Shown here: positions 8,504-16,987 of the stretch, piece by piece
How positions within the stretch are numbered: the first letter of the stretch is position 1
How the letters are laid out: each line of letters opens with the position of its first letter
Assembly (NCBI RefSeq): GCF_003797825.1
Contig: NZ_RKME01000004.1
Span: 1 to 64,000 of the forward strand
Reading direction: 5' to 3'
Length of the DNA stretch: 64,000 nt
Origin: Gordonia sp. OPL2
GTDB taxonomy: Bacteria; Actinomycetota; Actinomycetes; Mycobacteriales; Mycobacteriaceae
Notes under the pieces: generated by a model
Told to the model about the DNA's origin: nothing
The model's input: only the letters and a program-made list of their open reading frames with translations
Databases searched by the model: none
Position numbers and translations under genes: made by a program

Positions 8504-9070
8504 ATGACTTCACAAGGTACGGAAATGCCTGCTGTTGACGGCGGGCGTCGAACCGACACGAGGTCGGTCGATGCCATGCAACACGAAACAGTGGACCCAG
8601 GCCTCTTTGCTCGACGCCTGGAGGAACTGTTCCGGACGGTGCCGGGACCCAACGGTCGGGCATACAGCGCCAAGGCCATCGCGGCCAGGTCCACCGAGCG
8701 GGGATTCCGGCTCGGCGAGTCGTATCTGAGTCAGCTGCGATCCGGCAAGGCGAAGTCGCCGTCGTTCCGCACCGTGGAGGGGATCGCCGCGGCGTTCGGT
8801 GTGGACGTCCACTACTTCCTGGAAGATCGTGCCGCGCAGCGCACGCGTGACGAGATCGACCTGATGCGTCTGCAGGCCGACACCAACGTGCAGCTCGCCG
8901 CCTTCCGGCTCGCCGGACTGTCCAGCGACTCGGTCACCGTCGTGAACGAGCTCATCAAGGTGCTGCGCGAGCAGCAGGGCCTCCCGAAGGATCCGCCGGA
9001 CATCATCGCGGCGGGGATCTCCGAGGATGCGCGCCTGCGGGTCGTCGGCGGACCGATCGTCAACGACTGA
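8504..9070 (+). CDS. XRE-family helix-turn-helix regulator
   Basis: A 188-residue DNA-binding protein. The HTH occupies about residues 45-100: SAKAIAARS, the LGESYLSQLRSGK recognition region and SFRTVEGIAAAFGVDVHYFLED, the usual XRE ending. The C-terminal 85 residues are helical and end in VVGGPIVND. The frame has an earlier ATG at 8468, but the ATG at 8504 has GGGGAGA just upstream and is chosen. It is followed 27 bp later by an ImmA/IrrE peptidase gene. In the known ImmR/ImmA and DdrO/IrrE pairs the peptidase cleaves the XRE repressor, so the same logic is likely here. Confidence 0.9.
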   Translation: MTSQGTEMPAVDGGRRTDTRSVDAMQHETVDPGLFARRLEELFRTVPGPNGRAYSAKAIAARSTERGFRLGESYLSQLRSGKAKSPSFRTVEGIAAAFGVDVHYFLEDRAAQRTRDEIDLMRLQADTNVQLAAFRLAGLSSDSVTVVNELIKVLREQQGLPKDPPDIIAAGISEDARLRVVGGPIVND

Positions 9071-9097
9071 CTTCCGGTCCGGAGCTCCCTGTCATCC

Positions 9098-9607
9098 ATG
9101 CGACGTCAACGGGCGCTCCGGGCACTGTGTCGTGACACCCTCCGGGGCCTCGACCTCGATCTGCCGCTCGACGTGTCACAACTCTGCGGGCGCTACGGCG
9201 AACGCCGTGGACGTCCCATCCGTCTGATCGCCCATCCGTTGCCGGCCGGGATGCCGAACGGTGTGTGGCTGGCGGCCGAGGATGCGGATTACTTCTTCTA
9301 CCAGGCGAACACGTCGAAGCTGCACCAGGACCAGATCGTCATCCACGAGTTCGGCCATCTCATCGCCGGGCACCAGATGCTCGGTGAGGTGTCGGCCTCG
9401 GCGTTGTCGGCGCCGTCCGACGACGACTCCGATGCCGCACTGAAGCGGACCTGCTACTCCGACGAGCGGGAGTGGGAGGCGGAGATGCTCGCGTCGATGA
9501 TCCTCAGCTGGGCCGCCGAGGCCCGCGACACCGTCGGCTCCACACCCGAGAACGCCGACCTGCGCGGCATCCAGCGCGTCCTCGGCGGTCACAAGGGATG
9601 GCTCTGA
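9098..9607 (+). CDS. ImmA/IrrE-family zinc metallopeptidase
   Basis: 169 residues with the zinc-peptidase motif HEFGH at 83-87 and a likely third zinc ligand in EWEAEML near residue 128. ImmA/IrrE enzymes are cytoplasmic and cleave partner XRE repressors after a stress or quorum cue. The upstream neighbour is such a repressor and the downstream gene begins 1 bp after this stop, so the three form a tight operon. No sensory GAF domain like that of Deinococcus IrrE is present. The sensor is probably elsewhere, perhaps the membrane protein encoded next. The GGAG before the ATG is distant, so initiation may be weak. Confidence 0.9.
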   Translation: MRRQRALRALCRDTLRGLDLDLPLDVSQLCGRYGERRGRPIRLIAHPLPAGMPNGVWLAAEDADYFFYQANTSKLHQDQIVIHEFGHLIAGHQMLGEVSASALSAPSDDDSDAALKRTCYSDEREWEAEMLASMILSWAAEARDTVGSTPENADLRGIQRVLGGHKGWL

Positions 9608-9608
9608 C

Positions 9609-10754
9609 GTGATCGCGATCGGTGTGGTCAACGCAATCGCGGCGGTCGTCTTCGCCGCCGCGCTGTGCTGGCGCCTCGAACAGATCCGCCGCGAGGGCGG
9701 CGGACTCCAGGCGGTGGCGATGACGGTGGCGATCGCCGCGCTCACCCTCGCGTTCGTCGTCTCCGGCCACGACGTGACCGATGCGCTCGACGAGGTCGCG
9801 TTCACCGGCGCCGCACGTGTCCTCTTCTACGCGCTGCTGGCCGTCGGTGTAGCGGGTCTGATCGTGGTCTTCTTCTTCCCCGGCCGCTCGACCTCCCGGG
9901 AGCGGCGTGCGGGCATCGAGGCCGTTCCGCTGATCGTCGCGCTGATCGGTCTACAGGTGTCGATGCTCGTCATCCCGATCGACCTGCGCACCGAGAACCT
10001 CTCGGAGTGGACCGCTCGCAATGTCGCGTACGCGATCTTCGTGCTCATCGCCTCCGGCTACCTCACCTATGGATTCGTCGCCTGTGTGCGCAGCATCCGA
10101 CGGTTCCTCGCCATGGCCGACGGCTATCTGCGGACCTCGCTCGGGATGTTGTTGGGCGGACTGGCGTTTCTCGCGCTCAGCTCGGTGCTGCAGATCCTGT
10201 TCGTGATCGGCTCCGCGGCCGAGGTGATCAGCTTGCCGTGGTTGCTGGGTGCGGCGCGGGTGTGTTCGATCATCGGTGTCGTCGGCTTTCTGCTCGGGAT
10301 CAGTTACCCGATGCTGCATGCGCGATGGCACACCATCACCTCCGGCCGACGACACCGGCGCGATGCCGAGGCACTGGTGCCACTGTGGGCGCTCGTGACG
10401 GGCGCGGTGCCGGAAGTGGTTCTGCCCCTGGGGGAGTCCACCACAGACGAGGTGCCCGCCGGTGCGTCCAGGACGTCCGCACCGTCGCTGCTCCTGCATC
10501 GGCGGGTCGTCGAGATCCGGGACGCCCTGACTCAGCTGAGTCCCTATCTCACCGAGGATTTCGAGATCGTCGACGACGACGCCCGTGCCGACATGCTCTG
10601 GGCCGCAGCCGAGGACCACGCCCTCGCCGGGCAGGCCCGCGGCGCGGTGCGCGAGGTACTGCCGGGCGGTCGGCAACTCGAGGAGGACGCGGCACCGCTG
10701 CTGCGTCTGTCGGCGGCCGTCGCCCGGCAGTCGTTGTCGGAGAGCAGTTCCTGA
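9609..10754 (+). CDS. MAB_1171c-like multi-pass membrane protein
   Basis: A 381-residue membrane protein. Roughly seven hydrophobic segments fill residues 1-240. A soluble C-terminal domain of about 140 residues begins near GRRHRRDAEALVPLWALV, with the conserved-looking LLHRRVVEIRDALTQLSPYL. By recollection this matches actinobacterial proteins called MAB_1171c family putative transporter (DUF6545), often found beside XRE and ImmA genes. No transport motif is visible, so a receptor role is as plausible as transport. It starts at GTG 9609, one base after the ImmA stop, which suggests coupled translation. It ends flush against the convergent SDR gene at 10755. Confidence 0.75.
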   Translation: MIAIGVVNAIAAVVFAAALCWRLEQIRREGGGLQAVAMTVAIAALTLAFVVSGHDVTDALDEVAFTGAARVLFYALLAVGVAGLIVVFFFPGRSTSRERRAGIEAVPLIVALIGLQVSMLVIPIDLRTENLSEWTARNVAYAIFVLIASGYLTYGFVACVRSIRRFLAMADGYLRTSLGMLLGGLAFLALSSVLQILFVIGSAAEVISLPWLLGAARVCSIIGVVGFLLGISYPMLHARWHTITSGRRHRRDAEALVPLWALVTGAVPEVVLPLGESTTDEVPAGASRTSAPSLLLHRRVVEIRDALTQLSPYLTEDFEIVDDDARADMLWAAAEDHALAGQARGAVREVLPGGRQLEEDAAPLLRLSAAVARQSLSESSS

Positions 10755-11516
10755 TCAGCGCGGCGCCATGCGGATGGCGCCGTCCATGCGGATCGTCTCG
10801 CCGTTGAGGTAGTTGTGCGTGACGATGAACTCGGCCAGCTGGGCGTACTCCTCCGGCTCACCGAGTCGCTGCGGGAACGGGATCGCCTCGGCCAGCGTCT
10901 GCTGGAACTCGGGCGTCACGCCTGCGAGCATGGGCGTCTTGATGGTGCCCGGTGCGATGGTGCACACGCGCACGCCGACGCGGGCGAGGTCGCGCGCCGC
11001 CGAGATCGTCATCGCGTGCACACCGCCCTTCGACGCGGCGTAGGCGATCTGACCGATCTGACCCTCGAAGGCCGCGACCGACGCGGTGTTGATGACGACG
11101 CCGCGCTGTCCGTCGTCGTCAACCGTCGACTCGGTGGCCATCTGCGCGGCGGCCAGGCGCATTACGTTGAACGTGCCGACGAGATTGATGTTGATGATCT
11201 TCTGGAACAGCGACAGGTCGTGCGGCCCGTCTTTGCCCAGGATGCGTGCGGCCCATCCGACGCCGGCGCAGTTCACCGCGGCCCGCAGGGGTGCGCCGCC
11301 GTCGCTGATGGTGTCGATCGCGGCCTTCACCTCGACCTCGTTGGTGACATCGGCCGGCAGGAGGGTCACCCCGCCGGTCGGGGTCGCCTTGTCGATGGAC
11401 GGCTGCAGGTCGAGCCCGAACACCTGGGCGCCGGCGGCGGCGAAGCGCGCTGCCGTTGCTGCGCCGAGGCCGGATGCTGCGCCGGTGACCAGTACGGATG
11501 AGCCGGAAACGTCCAT
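10755..11516 (-). CDS. SDR-family 3-hydroxyacyl-CoA dehydrogenase-like
   Basis: A 253-residue short-chain dehydrogenase. The NAD-binding motif TGAASGLG is at 11-18 and NCAG lies near residue 87. The active site has a serine in INTASVAAF and YAASKGG (Tyr and Lys). The NLVGTFNVMRLAA segment and the C-terminal NYLNGETIRMDGAIRMAPR closely resemble type-2 (HSD17B10-like) 3-hydroxyacyl-CoA dehydrogenases, which oxidise 3-hydroxyacyl-CoA with NAD in fatty acid or branched-chain degradation. The substrate cannot be proved from sequence. It is transcribed convergently with the membrane protein before it. Confidence 0.85.
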   Translation of the reverse strand: MDVSGSSVLVTGAASGLGAATAARFAAAGAQVFGLDLQPSIDKATPTGGVTLLPADVTNEVEVKAAIDTISDGGAPLRAAVNCAGVGWAARILGKDGPHDLSLFQKIININLVGTFNVMRLAAAQMATESTVDDDGQRGVVINTASVAAFEGQIGQIAYAASKGGVHAMTISAARDLARVGVRVCTIAPGTIKTPMLAGVTPEFQQTLAEAIPFPQRLGEPEEYAQLAEFIVTHNYLNGETIRMDGAIRMAPR

Positions 11517-11625
11517 GGGGGAGTCCTTTCGGGGTACACCGGCCGCCGGGGAGGGGCGGCCGCGATCGGTGTCACCGAATCACCCTAAACAGGACGCGGT
11601 TGGCGGCCGACCGCAACCCCCGAAA

Positions 11626-12342
11626 TCACCGAGCGATCGTTCGGGACTCCTCGTCGGAGTCGTCGTCGGCCGAGGTCAGGGCGGTGCGCCGCAGGTGGCG
11701 GAGGTAGACCGCGCCGATGCCGAGCAGGACGACGACAGCGCTGAGGGTGGCGATCACCGTGACGGTTCCGGCGTCGGCCAGACCCTCCCACAGCAGCCAT
11801 GCGGCGAAGCCGAAGAACAGGATCGCGGCGCCCCGGGCGATCATCCGCTCGGGCAAATGCTTGCCCAACAGTGCGCCGACCGCGATGGCGAGCGCGTCGG
11901 CGGCGACCATGCCCACGGTCGACCCGATCCACACGCCGAGCCAGTCGTTGTTGGTGGACAGCGTGATGGTCGCGAGCATTGTCTTGTCGCCCAGTTCGGC
12001 GAGGAAGAACGACGACATCACCGCGAAGAAGACGGATGCGCCGACCCGTTCGGCCTTGCTCGACTCGTCGTCGTCGAGATGATCGCCGCGCAGGGTCCAC
12101 AGGCCGAAGATCAGCATCGCGATCCCGGCGAGGATCGACATGAGGTCGGCGGGGATGGAGAGTCCGAGGAAGTGACCGAAGAACACCGACACCGCGTGTA
12201 CGGCGGTGGTGGCCACGGTGATCGCGAGCAGGACGACCCACCACCGGTACCGGAGGGCGTAGGTCATGGCCATCAGCTGCGACTTGTCGCCGAGTTCGGC
12301 GACGAAGATCACGCCGAAGCTCAGGAGCAGGGCAGCAATCAC
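11626..12342 (-). CDS. TMEM165/GDT1 (UPF0016) Mn2+/cation exporter
   Basis: A 238-residue membrane protein with the two-fold repeat of the UPF0016/GDT1 family. The signature E-L-G-D-K-(S/T) occurs twice: ELGDKSQLMA near residue 16 and ELGDKTMLA near residue 115, each at the start of three TM helices. An acidic linker (about 82-90, DHLDDDESSK) separates the halves. Bacterial members such as MneA export Mn2+, while eukaryotic ones handle Mn2+/Ca2+. It begins with GTG at 12342. Two copies of a GTTAGGGNNCCC element lie upstream, so metal-responsive control is likely. No yybP-ykoY riboswitch was recognised. Confidence 0.85.
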   Translation of the reverse strand: MIAALLLSFGVIFVAELGDKSQLMAMTYALRYRWWVVLLAITVATTAVHAVSVFFGHFLGLSIPADLMSILAGIAMLIFGLWTLRGDHLDDDESSKAERVGASVFFAVMSSFFLAELGDKTMLATITLSTNNDWLGVWIGSTVGMVAADALAIAVGALLGKHLPERMIARGAAILFFGFAAWLLWEGLADAGTVTVIATLSAVVVLLGIGAVYLRHLRRTALTSADDDSDEESRTIAR

Positions 12343-12351
12343 GAAAGCCAG

Positions 12352-12440
12352 GTTAGGGTGCCCGCAGATGGCTGTGCAACAGATTGCATGCCCGTATTTC
12401 CGCAGGTAGGAGGCACAAAACTAAAAGTTAGGGGACCCTG
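12352..12440 (-). promoter_or_regulatory. paired GTTAGGGNNCCC elements upstream of the Mn exporter
   Basis: Two matching elements lie in the 114-bp gap: 12352-12363 and 12427-12438. The second extends to the imperfect palindrome TTAGGGGACCCTGA. Their shape resembles DtxR/MntR-type metalloregulator sites, and they sit just before a cation exporter. Binding by MntR or a relative is inference. Confidence 0.4.
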
Positions 12441-12456
12441 AATCTCCTGTCGCAGG

Positions 12457-12981
12457 TCAGGCGGCCAGCAGCATCGCGAGGACGGCGGTATCCGGGTCGG
12501 CGTTGGGATCTATACCGACTTGGTTACGCAATGTGACGACGGTCCCATCCGCCTCCGCCTCGGCCCATCCGGCTCGGTGCTCGAGCCCGAGTTCGGGCAG
12601 TCCCGGCAGCAGCACACAGCCCGAGGCGACCTGTGAGCATTCCGGCAGCGATGGCCGGGTCTGCGACGGCGGATGCAGCATCACCAGCGCCGGCGGGTTG
12701 CTGAGGAATCGCCCGGCCTCGACGAAACTGTCGTCGACGACGTTGCCGACGGCGACCATCATGCCCACGGCGTCGGCCTCGGCGTCGTCGGGTCGTTCCT
12801 CGACCACCCCGAAGATCGTCGTCGTCGGCAGGAAGCCCGGTCGGCACGCGATGCGGACCGACGCGACCAGGGTCTGCGTCCACTCGAGGGTGGACTCCGG
12901 CCAGCGGCCGGAGATGAGGATGCCGTTGAGATGCCCGTCGAAATGGAACGGCGTGAGGCCGATCGGTATGGAGGTCGTCAT
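12457..12981 (-). CDS. hypothetical protein
   Basis: A 174-residue soluble protein, not recognised. It has no signal peptide or TM segment. The sequence is rich in beta-forming residues, with ILISGRWPESTLEWTQTLVASV near the N-terminus and a hydrophobic C-terminus with ADPDTAVLAMLLAA. The reading frame is open 27 codons further upstream, but the ATG at 12981 has GGGGG 6-10 bases before it. It is upstream of the TMEM165 gene on the same strand, but the paired metal-type elements between them argue for separate promoters. Confidence 0.6.
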   Translation of the reverse strand: MTTSIPIGLTPFHFDGHLNGILISGRWPESTLEWTQTLVASVRIACRPGFLPTTTIFGVVEERPDDAEADAVGMMVAVGNVVDDSFVEAGRFLSNPPALVMLHPPSQTRPSLPECSQVASGCVLLPGLPELGLEHRAGWAEAEADGTVVTLRNQVGIDPNADPDTAVLAMLLAA

Positions 12982-13173
12982 CGCTGGTCCCCCTCTGCGG
13001 CAGGGCTTTCGCCGGAGTTGGAGATGTCGTGGTGTACGACACCCCGTCTGAGAAGAATCCACCCCACCGGCCTCGCAGACAACTCGAACACGGGTCTTGT
13101 GACGGTTCTTTTACACGGAGTGGCCCATCCGGGGGACACGAGCACGCCGCCACCACCAGGCACACTGGATCAG

Positions 13174-15321
13174 GTGAGAAGTTCTGCACCCCTGCGTCCG
13201 ATGGAGATGGCGTCGATCGCGATCTTCGGCGGACTGACCGTCGCGGCCATCGTGGTGGCCTCGGTCATCCCCCTGGCCACCGCCGTCGGGCTGCTGGCCC
13301 CGGTCCCGCTCGCATTGATCGCCGCCCGGACCCGGCCGCGTGCGCTCATCGCCGCCTCCGTTGCCGCCACCGGTGTCAGCTTTGCGATGGCCGGCACCGG
13401 TGCCGCCGCGACCGTTCTGGGATCCGCGCTGGTCGGAGGGATCGTCGGCGACACGAAGCGTCGTGGTCGAGGCATCGGGACGATCACCGTCGCCGGCATC
13501 ATCGCCGCACCGATCATCGGCGGATTGTCGGTTCTCGTGCTGCTGATCCTGGTGCCGTTGCGCACCCTGGCCCTGGAGGCACTCGGCAACACCGTCGGCG
13601 GACTGGTGAAGATCCTCGACAGCGTTCCTGCACTGTCGGGCGTGGCCGACTCGGTCGAGACGCTCGGCAACAGCATGGTCGACCAGTGGTGGATCTGGAT
13701 GTGGGTGTCGGGTGCGCTGGGCACCGCGGTGTCGCTGGCGGTGGCGTGGTGGCTGCTCGGCGGGGTCATCGCCCGGCTCGCCGACGTCCCGAGCGAGGAC
13801 ACCCTCGACGCCGGCGATCTGACCGCCGACGACACGCCTGTCGGCCCCCTGCCGCTCACTCTCTCCGGTATCGGATTCCGCTATCGCGACGGTGGCCCGC
13901 TCGTCCTCGACGACGTGAGCGTGTCGTTGGCGGCCGGTGAGTTCGTGGCCGTCGTCGGCGCGAACGGGTCCGGCAAGTCGACGCTGGCGAAGATCCTCGC
14001 CGGGCGGGTGCCGACCGCCGGCACCGTGCACCGTCCGGGTGCCGCCGGGCTCGGGCGGCACGGCGGTACGGCGATGGTGCTGCAGCGACCGGAGACCCAG
14101 ATGTTGGGTTCACGGGTCGCCGACGACGTCGTCTGGGGTCTGCCGCCGCACGTCGAGGTCGACGTCGAGCGCCTGCTCGCCGAAGTCGGTCTCGCCGGGC
14201 TCGGCGGCCGCGAGACGTCGGACCTCTCCGGCGGGCAGCAGCAGCGCCTCGCCATTGCTGCCGCGCTGGCGCGCGAACCCGCGCTGCTCATCGCCGACGA
14301 GGTCACCTCGATGGTCGACCCGGCCGGACGCGACGAATTGCTCACCCTGCTCGCCGCACTGCCCGCGCGCCGGAACATGACCGTCGTCCTGATCACCCAC
14401 CGCGGCGCGGAGGCGGCCGCCGCCGATCGCATCATCCACCTCGACCACGGTCGCGTCATCGCACATCCGCCGCAGTGGATTCCCCGCCCGGGTTCGGTGG
14501 CCGAGCCCGCACCGCATCTCCCGGCCGGCCATGCACCCGCCCGACGATCGGGCGAACCACTTCTCGTCCTCGACGACGTCGGGCACACGTATTTGCCCGG
14601 TTCCCCGTGGGCCGTCGACGCCGTGCGCGACATCTCGATGACGGTGCATCGCGGCGACGGCATCCTCATCGTCGGCGGGAACGGATCGGGCAAGACCACG
14701 CTCGCGTGGATCATGGCCGGCCTCATCTCGCCGAGCGCGGGAACGGCGAACCTCAGCGGCTCACCGGTGTCCGACCAGGTCGGCGACGTGGCCCTCGCGT
14801 TCCAGCACGCGCGTCTGCAACTGCAGAAGCAGACCGTCGGCGACGAGATCATGTCTGCCGGAGGACTCGGTGTCGGCACCGCCGAGGTGGCCCGCGCCCT
14901 CGAGGCGGTGGGGCTTGGGCGCGACATGGCGGCACGTCAGATCGACTCGCTCAGCGGCGGGCAGATGCGACGGGTGGTTCTCGCCGGACTGGTGGCGCGG
15001 CGACCCACGGTCCTCATCCTCGACGAACCGCTCGCCGGGGTCGACCCGTATGCCCGTGCCGAGATCATCGAACTGCTGGCACGATTGCGCGCCGACGGCC
15101 TGACGATCGTCATCATCTCGCACGATCTCGGCGACCTCGACGCCGTCGTCGACCGTCGCGTCCAGTTGGTCGACGGCACCCTCACGACGGTGGCCCCGCC
15201 GCACGACGCGCCACCGCGGGAGGCGACGGCACAGAATCCACCGCCGCCACCGATCGACGAGACGAGAGTTGTTGACGTGCACCAGTTTCGACCGATCATC
15301 TCGCCGGAGGCAGGGGAATGA
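13174..15321 (+). CDS. fused ECF transporter: S-like membrane domain plus two ATPases (Rv2326c type)
   Basis: About 715 residues combining three parts normally made as separate proteins. Residues 1-205 hold about five TM helices and look like an energy-coupling-factor substrate-binding (S) component. The first ATPase has Walker A at about 262-270 (GANGSGKST), signature LSGGQQQR and Walker B LLIADEVTSMVD, where E follows D as expected. The second has Walker A near residue 501 (GGNGSGKTT), LSGGQMRR and LILDEPLAGVD. The layout matches M. tuberculosis Rv2326c. The transported vitamin or metal is unknown. The GTG at 13174 is preferred, and an ATG at 13201 is the alternative. It overlaps ecfT by 4 bp. 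Confidence 0.85.
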   Translation: MRSSAPLRPMEMASIAIFGGLTVAAIVVASVIPLATAVGLLAPVPLALIAARTRPRALIAASVAATGVSFAMAGTGAAATVLGSALVGGIVGDTKRRGRGIGTITVAGIIAAPIIGGLSVLVLLILVPLRTLALEALGNTVGGLVKILDSVPALSGVADSVETLGNSMVDQWWIWMWVSGALGTAVSLAVAWWLLGGVIARLADVPSEDTLDAGDLTADDTPVGPLPLTLSGIGFRYRDGGPLVLDDVSVSLAAGEFVAVVGANGSGKSTLAKILAGRVPTAGTVHRPGAAGLGRHGGTAMVLQRPETQMLGSRVADDVVWGLPPHVEVDVERLLAEVGLAGLGGRETSDLSGGQQQRLAIAAALAREPALLIADEVTSMVDPAGRDELLTLLAALPARRNMTVVLITHRGAEAAAADRIIHLDHGRVIAHPPQWIPRPGSVAEPAPHLPAGHAPARRSGEPLLVLDDVGHTYLPGSPWAVDAVRDISMTVHRGDGILIVGGNGSGKTTLAWIMAGLISPSAGTANLSGSPVSDQVGDVALAFQHARLQLQKQTVGDEIMSAGGLGVGTAEVARALEAVGLGRDMAARQIDSLSGGQMRRVVLAGLVARRPTVLILDEPLAGVDPYARAEIIELLARLRADGLTIVIISHDLGDLDAVVDRRVQLVDGTLTTVAPPHDAPPREATAQNPPPPPIDETRVVDVHQFRPIISPEAGE

Positions 15322-16067
15322 GCATGCAGTCCGTCCCGCTGCGGCAGGTGCCCGGCAACTCGTTCGTCCACCGGCTGTGGGCCGGGACCAAACTGATCAT
15401 CGTGCTGGCCCTCGGCGTGATGACGTGGGTTCTGCCGTCGTGGCCCGCGCTGGGACTCGTCGCGGCGATCGTCCTGCTGACGGCAGTCGTCGCGGGAATC
15501 CCGCTCGGTGCCATCCCGCGCCCGCCCTGGTGGTTCTGGGGGCTGATCATCGCCGGCGGTGTTCTCAACGTCGTCTTCGGGCCGGCGGCCCTCATCGTCT
15601 ACCTGCGGGCGGTCACGCTGGGCCTGGTGCTCGTCGCCAGTTCGATCCTGGTGATCTGGACGACCCCGATGGCCGAGATCGCCCCGGCGATCGCCACTTT
15701 GATGCGACCGCTGCGGATCTTCCGGCTGCCCGTCGACGAGTGGGCGGTCGCGATCGCACTGTGCCTGCGGGGTCTGCCACTGCTGATCGAGGAGATGCGA
15801 CTGCTGCGGGCCGCCCACCGGCTGCGGCCGTCGGCTCCGGCGCGCAGCGGACACCCGGCCGCGGAGATGGGGGTCGTCGACATGATCACCGCGGCGATGT
15901 CGAGCGCGTTGCGCCGCAGTTCCGAGATGGCCGAGGCGATCACGGCACGCGGCGGCACCGGGCGGCTGACCGCCTACCCGTCACGGCCGGGGCGGATGGA
16001 TGCGGTGGCGCTGATCGTCATCGGGATCGCCTGCGCCGCAGCGATAACGCTGACCCTTGTGCTCTGA
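15318..16067 (+). CDS. ecfT: ECF transporter EcfT/CbiQ-like coupling subunit
   Basis: A 249-residue membrane protein with about five TM helices. The C-terminal cytoplasmic part has the paired Ala-Arg-type coupling motifs of the family: LRAAHRLRP near residue 170 and the later AITARGGTGRL near 210. These dock onto the two ATPase domains. The ATG overlaps the TGA of the fused ATPase gene (ATGA), a sign of coupled translation and a fixed subunit ratio. It corresponds to Rv2325c next to Rv2326c in M. tuberculosis. Together the two genes form a complete ECF importer. Confidence 0.85.
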   Translation: MSMQSVPLRQVPGNSFVHRLWAGTKLIIVLALGVMTWVLPSWPALGLVAAIVLLTAVVAGIPLGAIPRPPWWFWGLIIAGGVLNVVFGPAALIVYLRAVTLGLVLVASSILVIWTTPMAEIAPAIATLMRPLRIFRLPVDEWAVAIALCLRGLPLLIEEMRLLRAAHRLRPSAPARSGHPAAEMGVVDMITAAMSSALRRSSEMAEAITARGGTGRLTAYPSRPGRMDAVALIVIGIACAAAITLTLVL

Positions 16068-16116
16068 CCTCGCAACACGTGGGTCGCGACAACCGATGGC
16101 GTCCGCGAAAACAGTT

Positions 16117-16157
16117 CTGCCCCCGTTTCTCCCGGAGTGCGGGAGAGACGGGGGCAG
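16117..16157. terminator. long hairpin between ecfT and sodA, probably bidirectional
   Basis: An 18-bp stem (16117-16134 with 16140-16157) has one mismatch and a five-base loop, between two convergent stop codons. On the minus strand it is followed by AACTGTTTTC, so it best terminates sodA, but it can serve both genes. Confidence 0.85.
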
Positions 16158-16175
16158 GCCGTACGCGAAGTGGCG

Positions 16176-16805
16176 TCAGGCGGGGACGACGAGTCCGGCG
16201 CCCTGGCTCTTGGCGGTCGCGAAGCGCTCGGCCGCGTCCGCCCAGTTGACCACGTTCCACCAAGCCTTGACGTAATCCGGCTTGACGTTCTGGTAGTCGA
16301 GGTAGAAGGCGTGCTCCCACATGTCGAGCATGACGACCGGGATGATCGCGGCGGGGATGTTCCCGCTCTGGTCGGTCAGCTGCAGGATGACCAGGTTTCC
16401 ACCGATGGTGTCGTAACCCAGGATCGCCCAGCCACTGCCCTGCAGCGTGGTCGCCGCCGCGGTGAAGTGTGCCTTGAACTTGTCGAAGCTGCCGAACTGA
16501 TCGTCGAGGGCGGCCGCGAGGTCACCTTCGGGCTTGTCACCACCGTTGGGCGACAGGTTCTTCCAGAAGATCGAGTGGTTGGTGTGGCCACCGAGGTGGA
16601 ACGACAGGGTCGCCGACAGTCCGTAGACCTTGCCCGCGATGCTCTCGTCGTCACGGGCCGCAGCCAGCTTCTCGAGGGTGTCGTTGGCGCCCTTGACGTA
16701 GGTCGCGTGGTGCTTGTCGTGATGGAGCTCCATGATCCTGCCGGAGATGTGCGGCTCGAGCGCCGCGTAGTCGTACGGGAGATCCGGCAAGGTGTATTCA
16801 GCCAC
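16176..16805 (-). CDS. sodA: superoxide dismutase (Mn/Fe type)
   Basis: 209 residues, the full family length. It converts superoxide to peroxide and oxygen. Metal ligands are H28, H77, D161 and H165; the last two lie in the hallmark [11 protein letters not shown]. The residue that in mycobacterial enzymes helps decide the metal (His in the Fe enzyme of M. tuberculosis, Gln in Mn enzymes) appears to be Gln146, in LTDQSGN, so manganese is the likelier cofactor. Translation starts at GTG 16805, with AGAGAGGA 6 bases upstream. There is no signal peptide, as is usual for mycobacterial SodA even though it can be exported. Confidence 0.97.
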   Translation of the reverse strand: MAEYTLPDLPYDYAALEPHISGRIMELHHDKHHATYVKGANDTLEKLAAARDDESIAGKVYGLSATLSFHLGGHTNHSIFWKNLSPNGGDKPEGDLAAALDDQFGSFDKFKAHFTAAATTLQGSGWAILGYDTIGGNLVILQLTDQSGNIPAAIIPVVMLDMWEHAFYLDYQNVKPDYVKAWWNVVNWADAAERFATAKSQGAGLVVPA

Positions 16806-16987
16806 GATATTCCTCTCTGAGGTGTAACTCGTTACTCACTCTGCGCGCACAACCGCGGCGTTCCGACGCCGGTCACGCGAGTACTTCCACCCTTACCCAC
16901 CTCATGGGGGATTGCAAACACTGCGGCACAATCCACTTCAAGTGCGGTTGAAGTATTGACCGCTGCGGGGATCGCCGGAACGGCTGG

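Noticed and set aside
12673..13173. A longer N-terminus for the ECF fusion protein
   Set aside because: The extension overlaps, antisense, the hypothetical gene at 12457-12981 and lacks hydrophobic helices.
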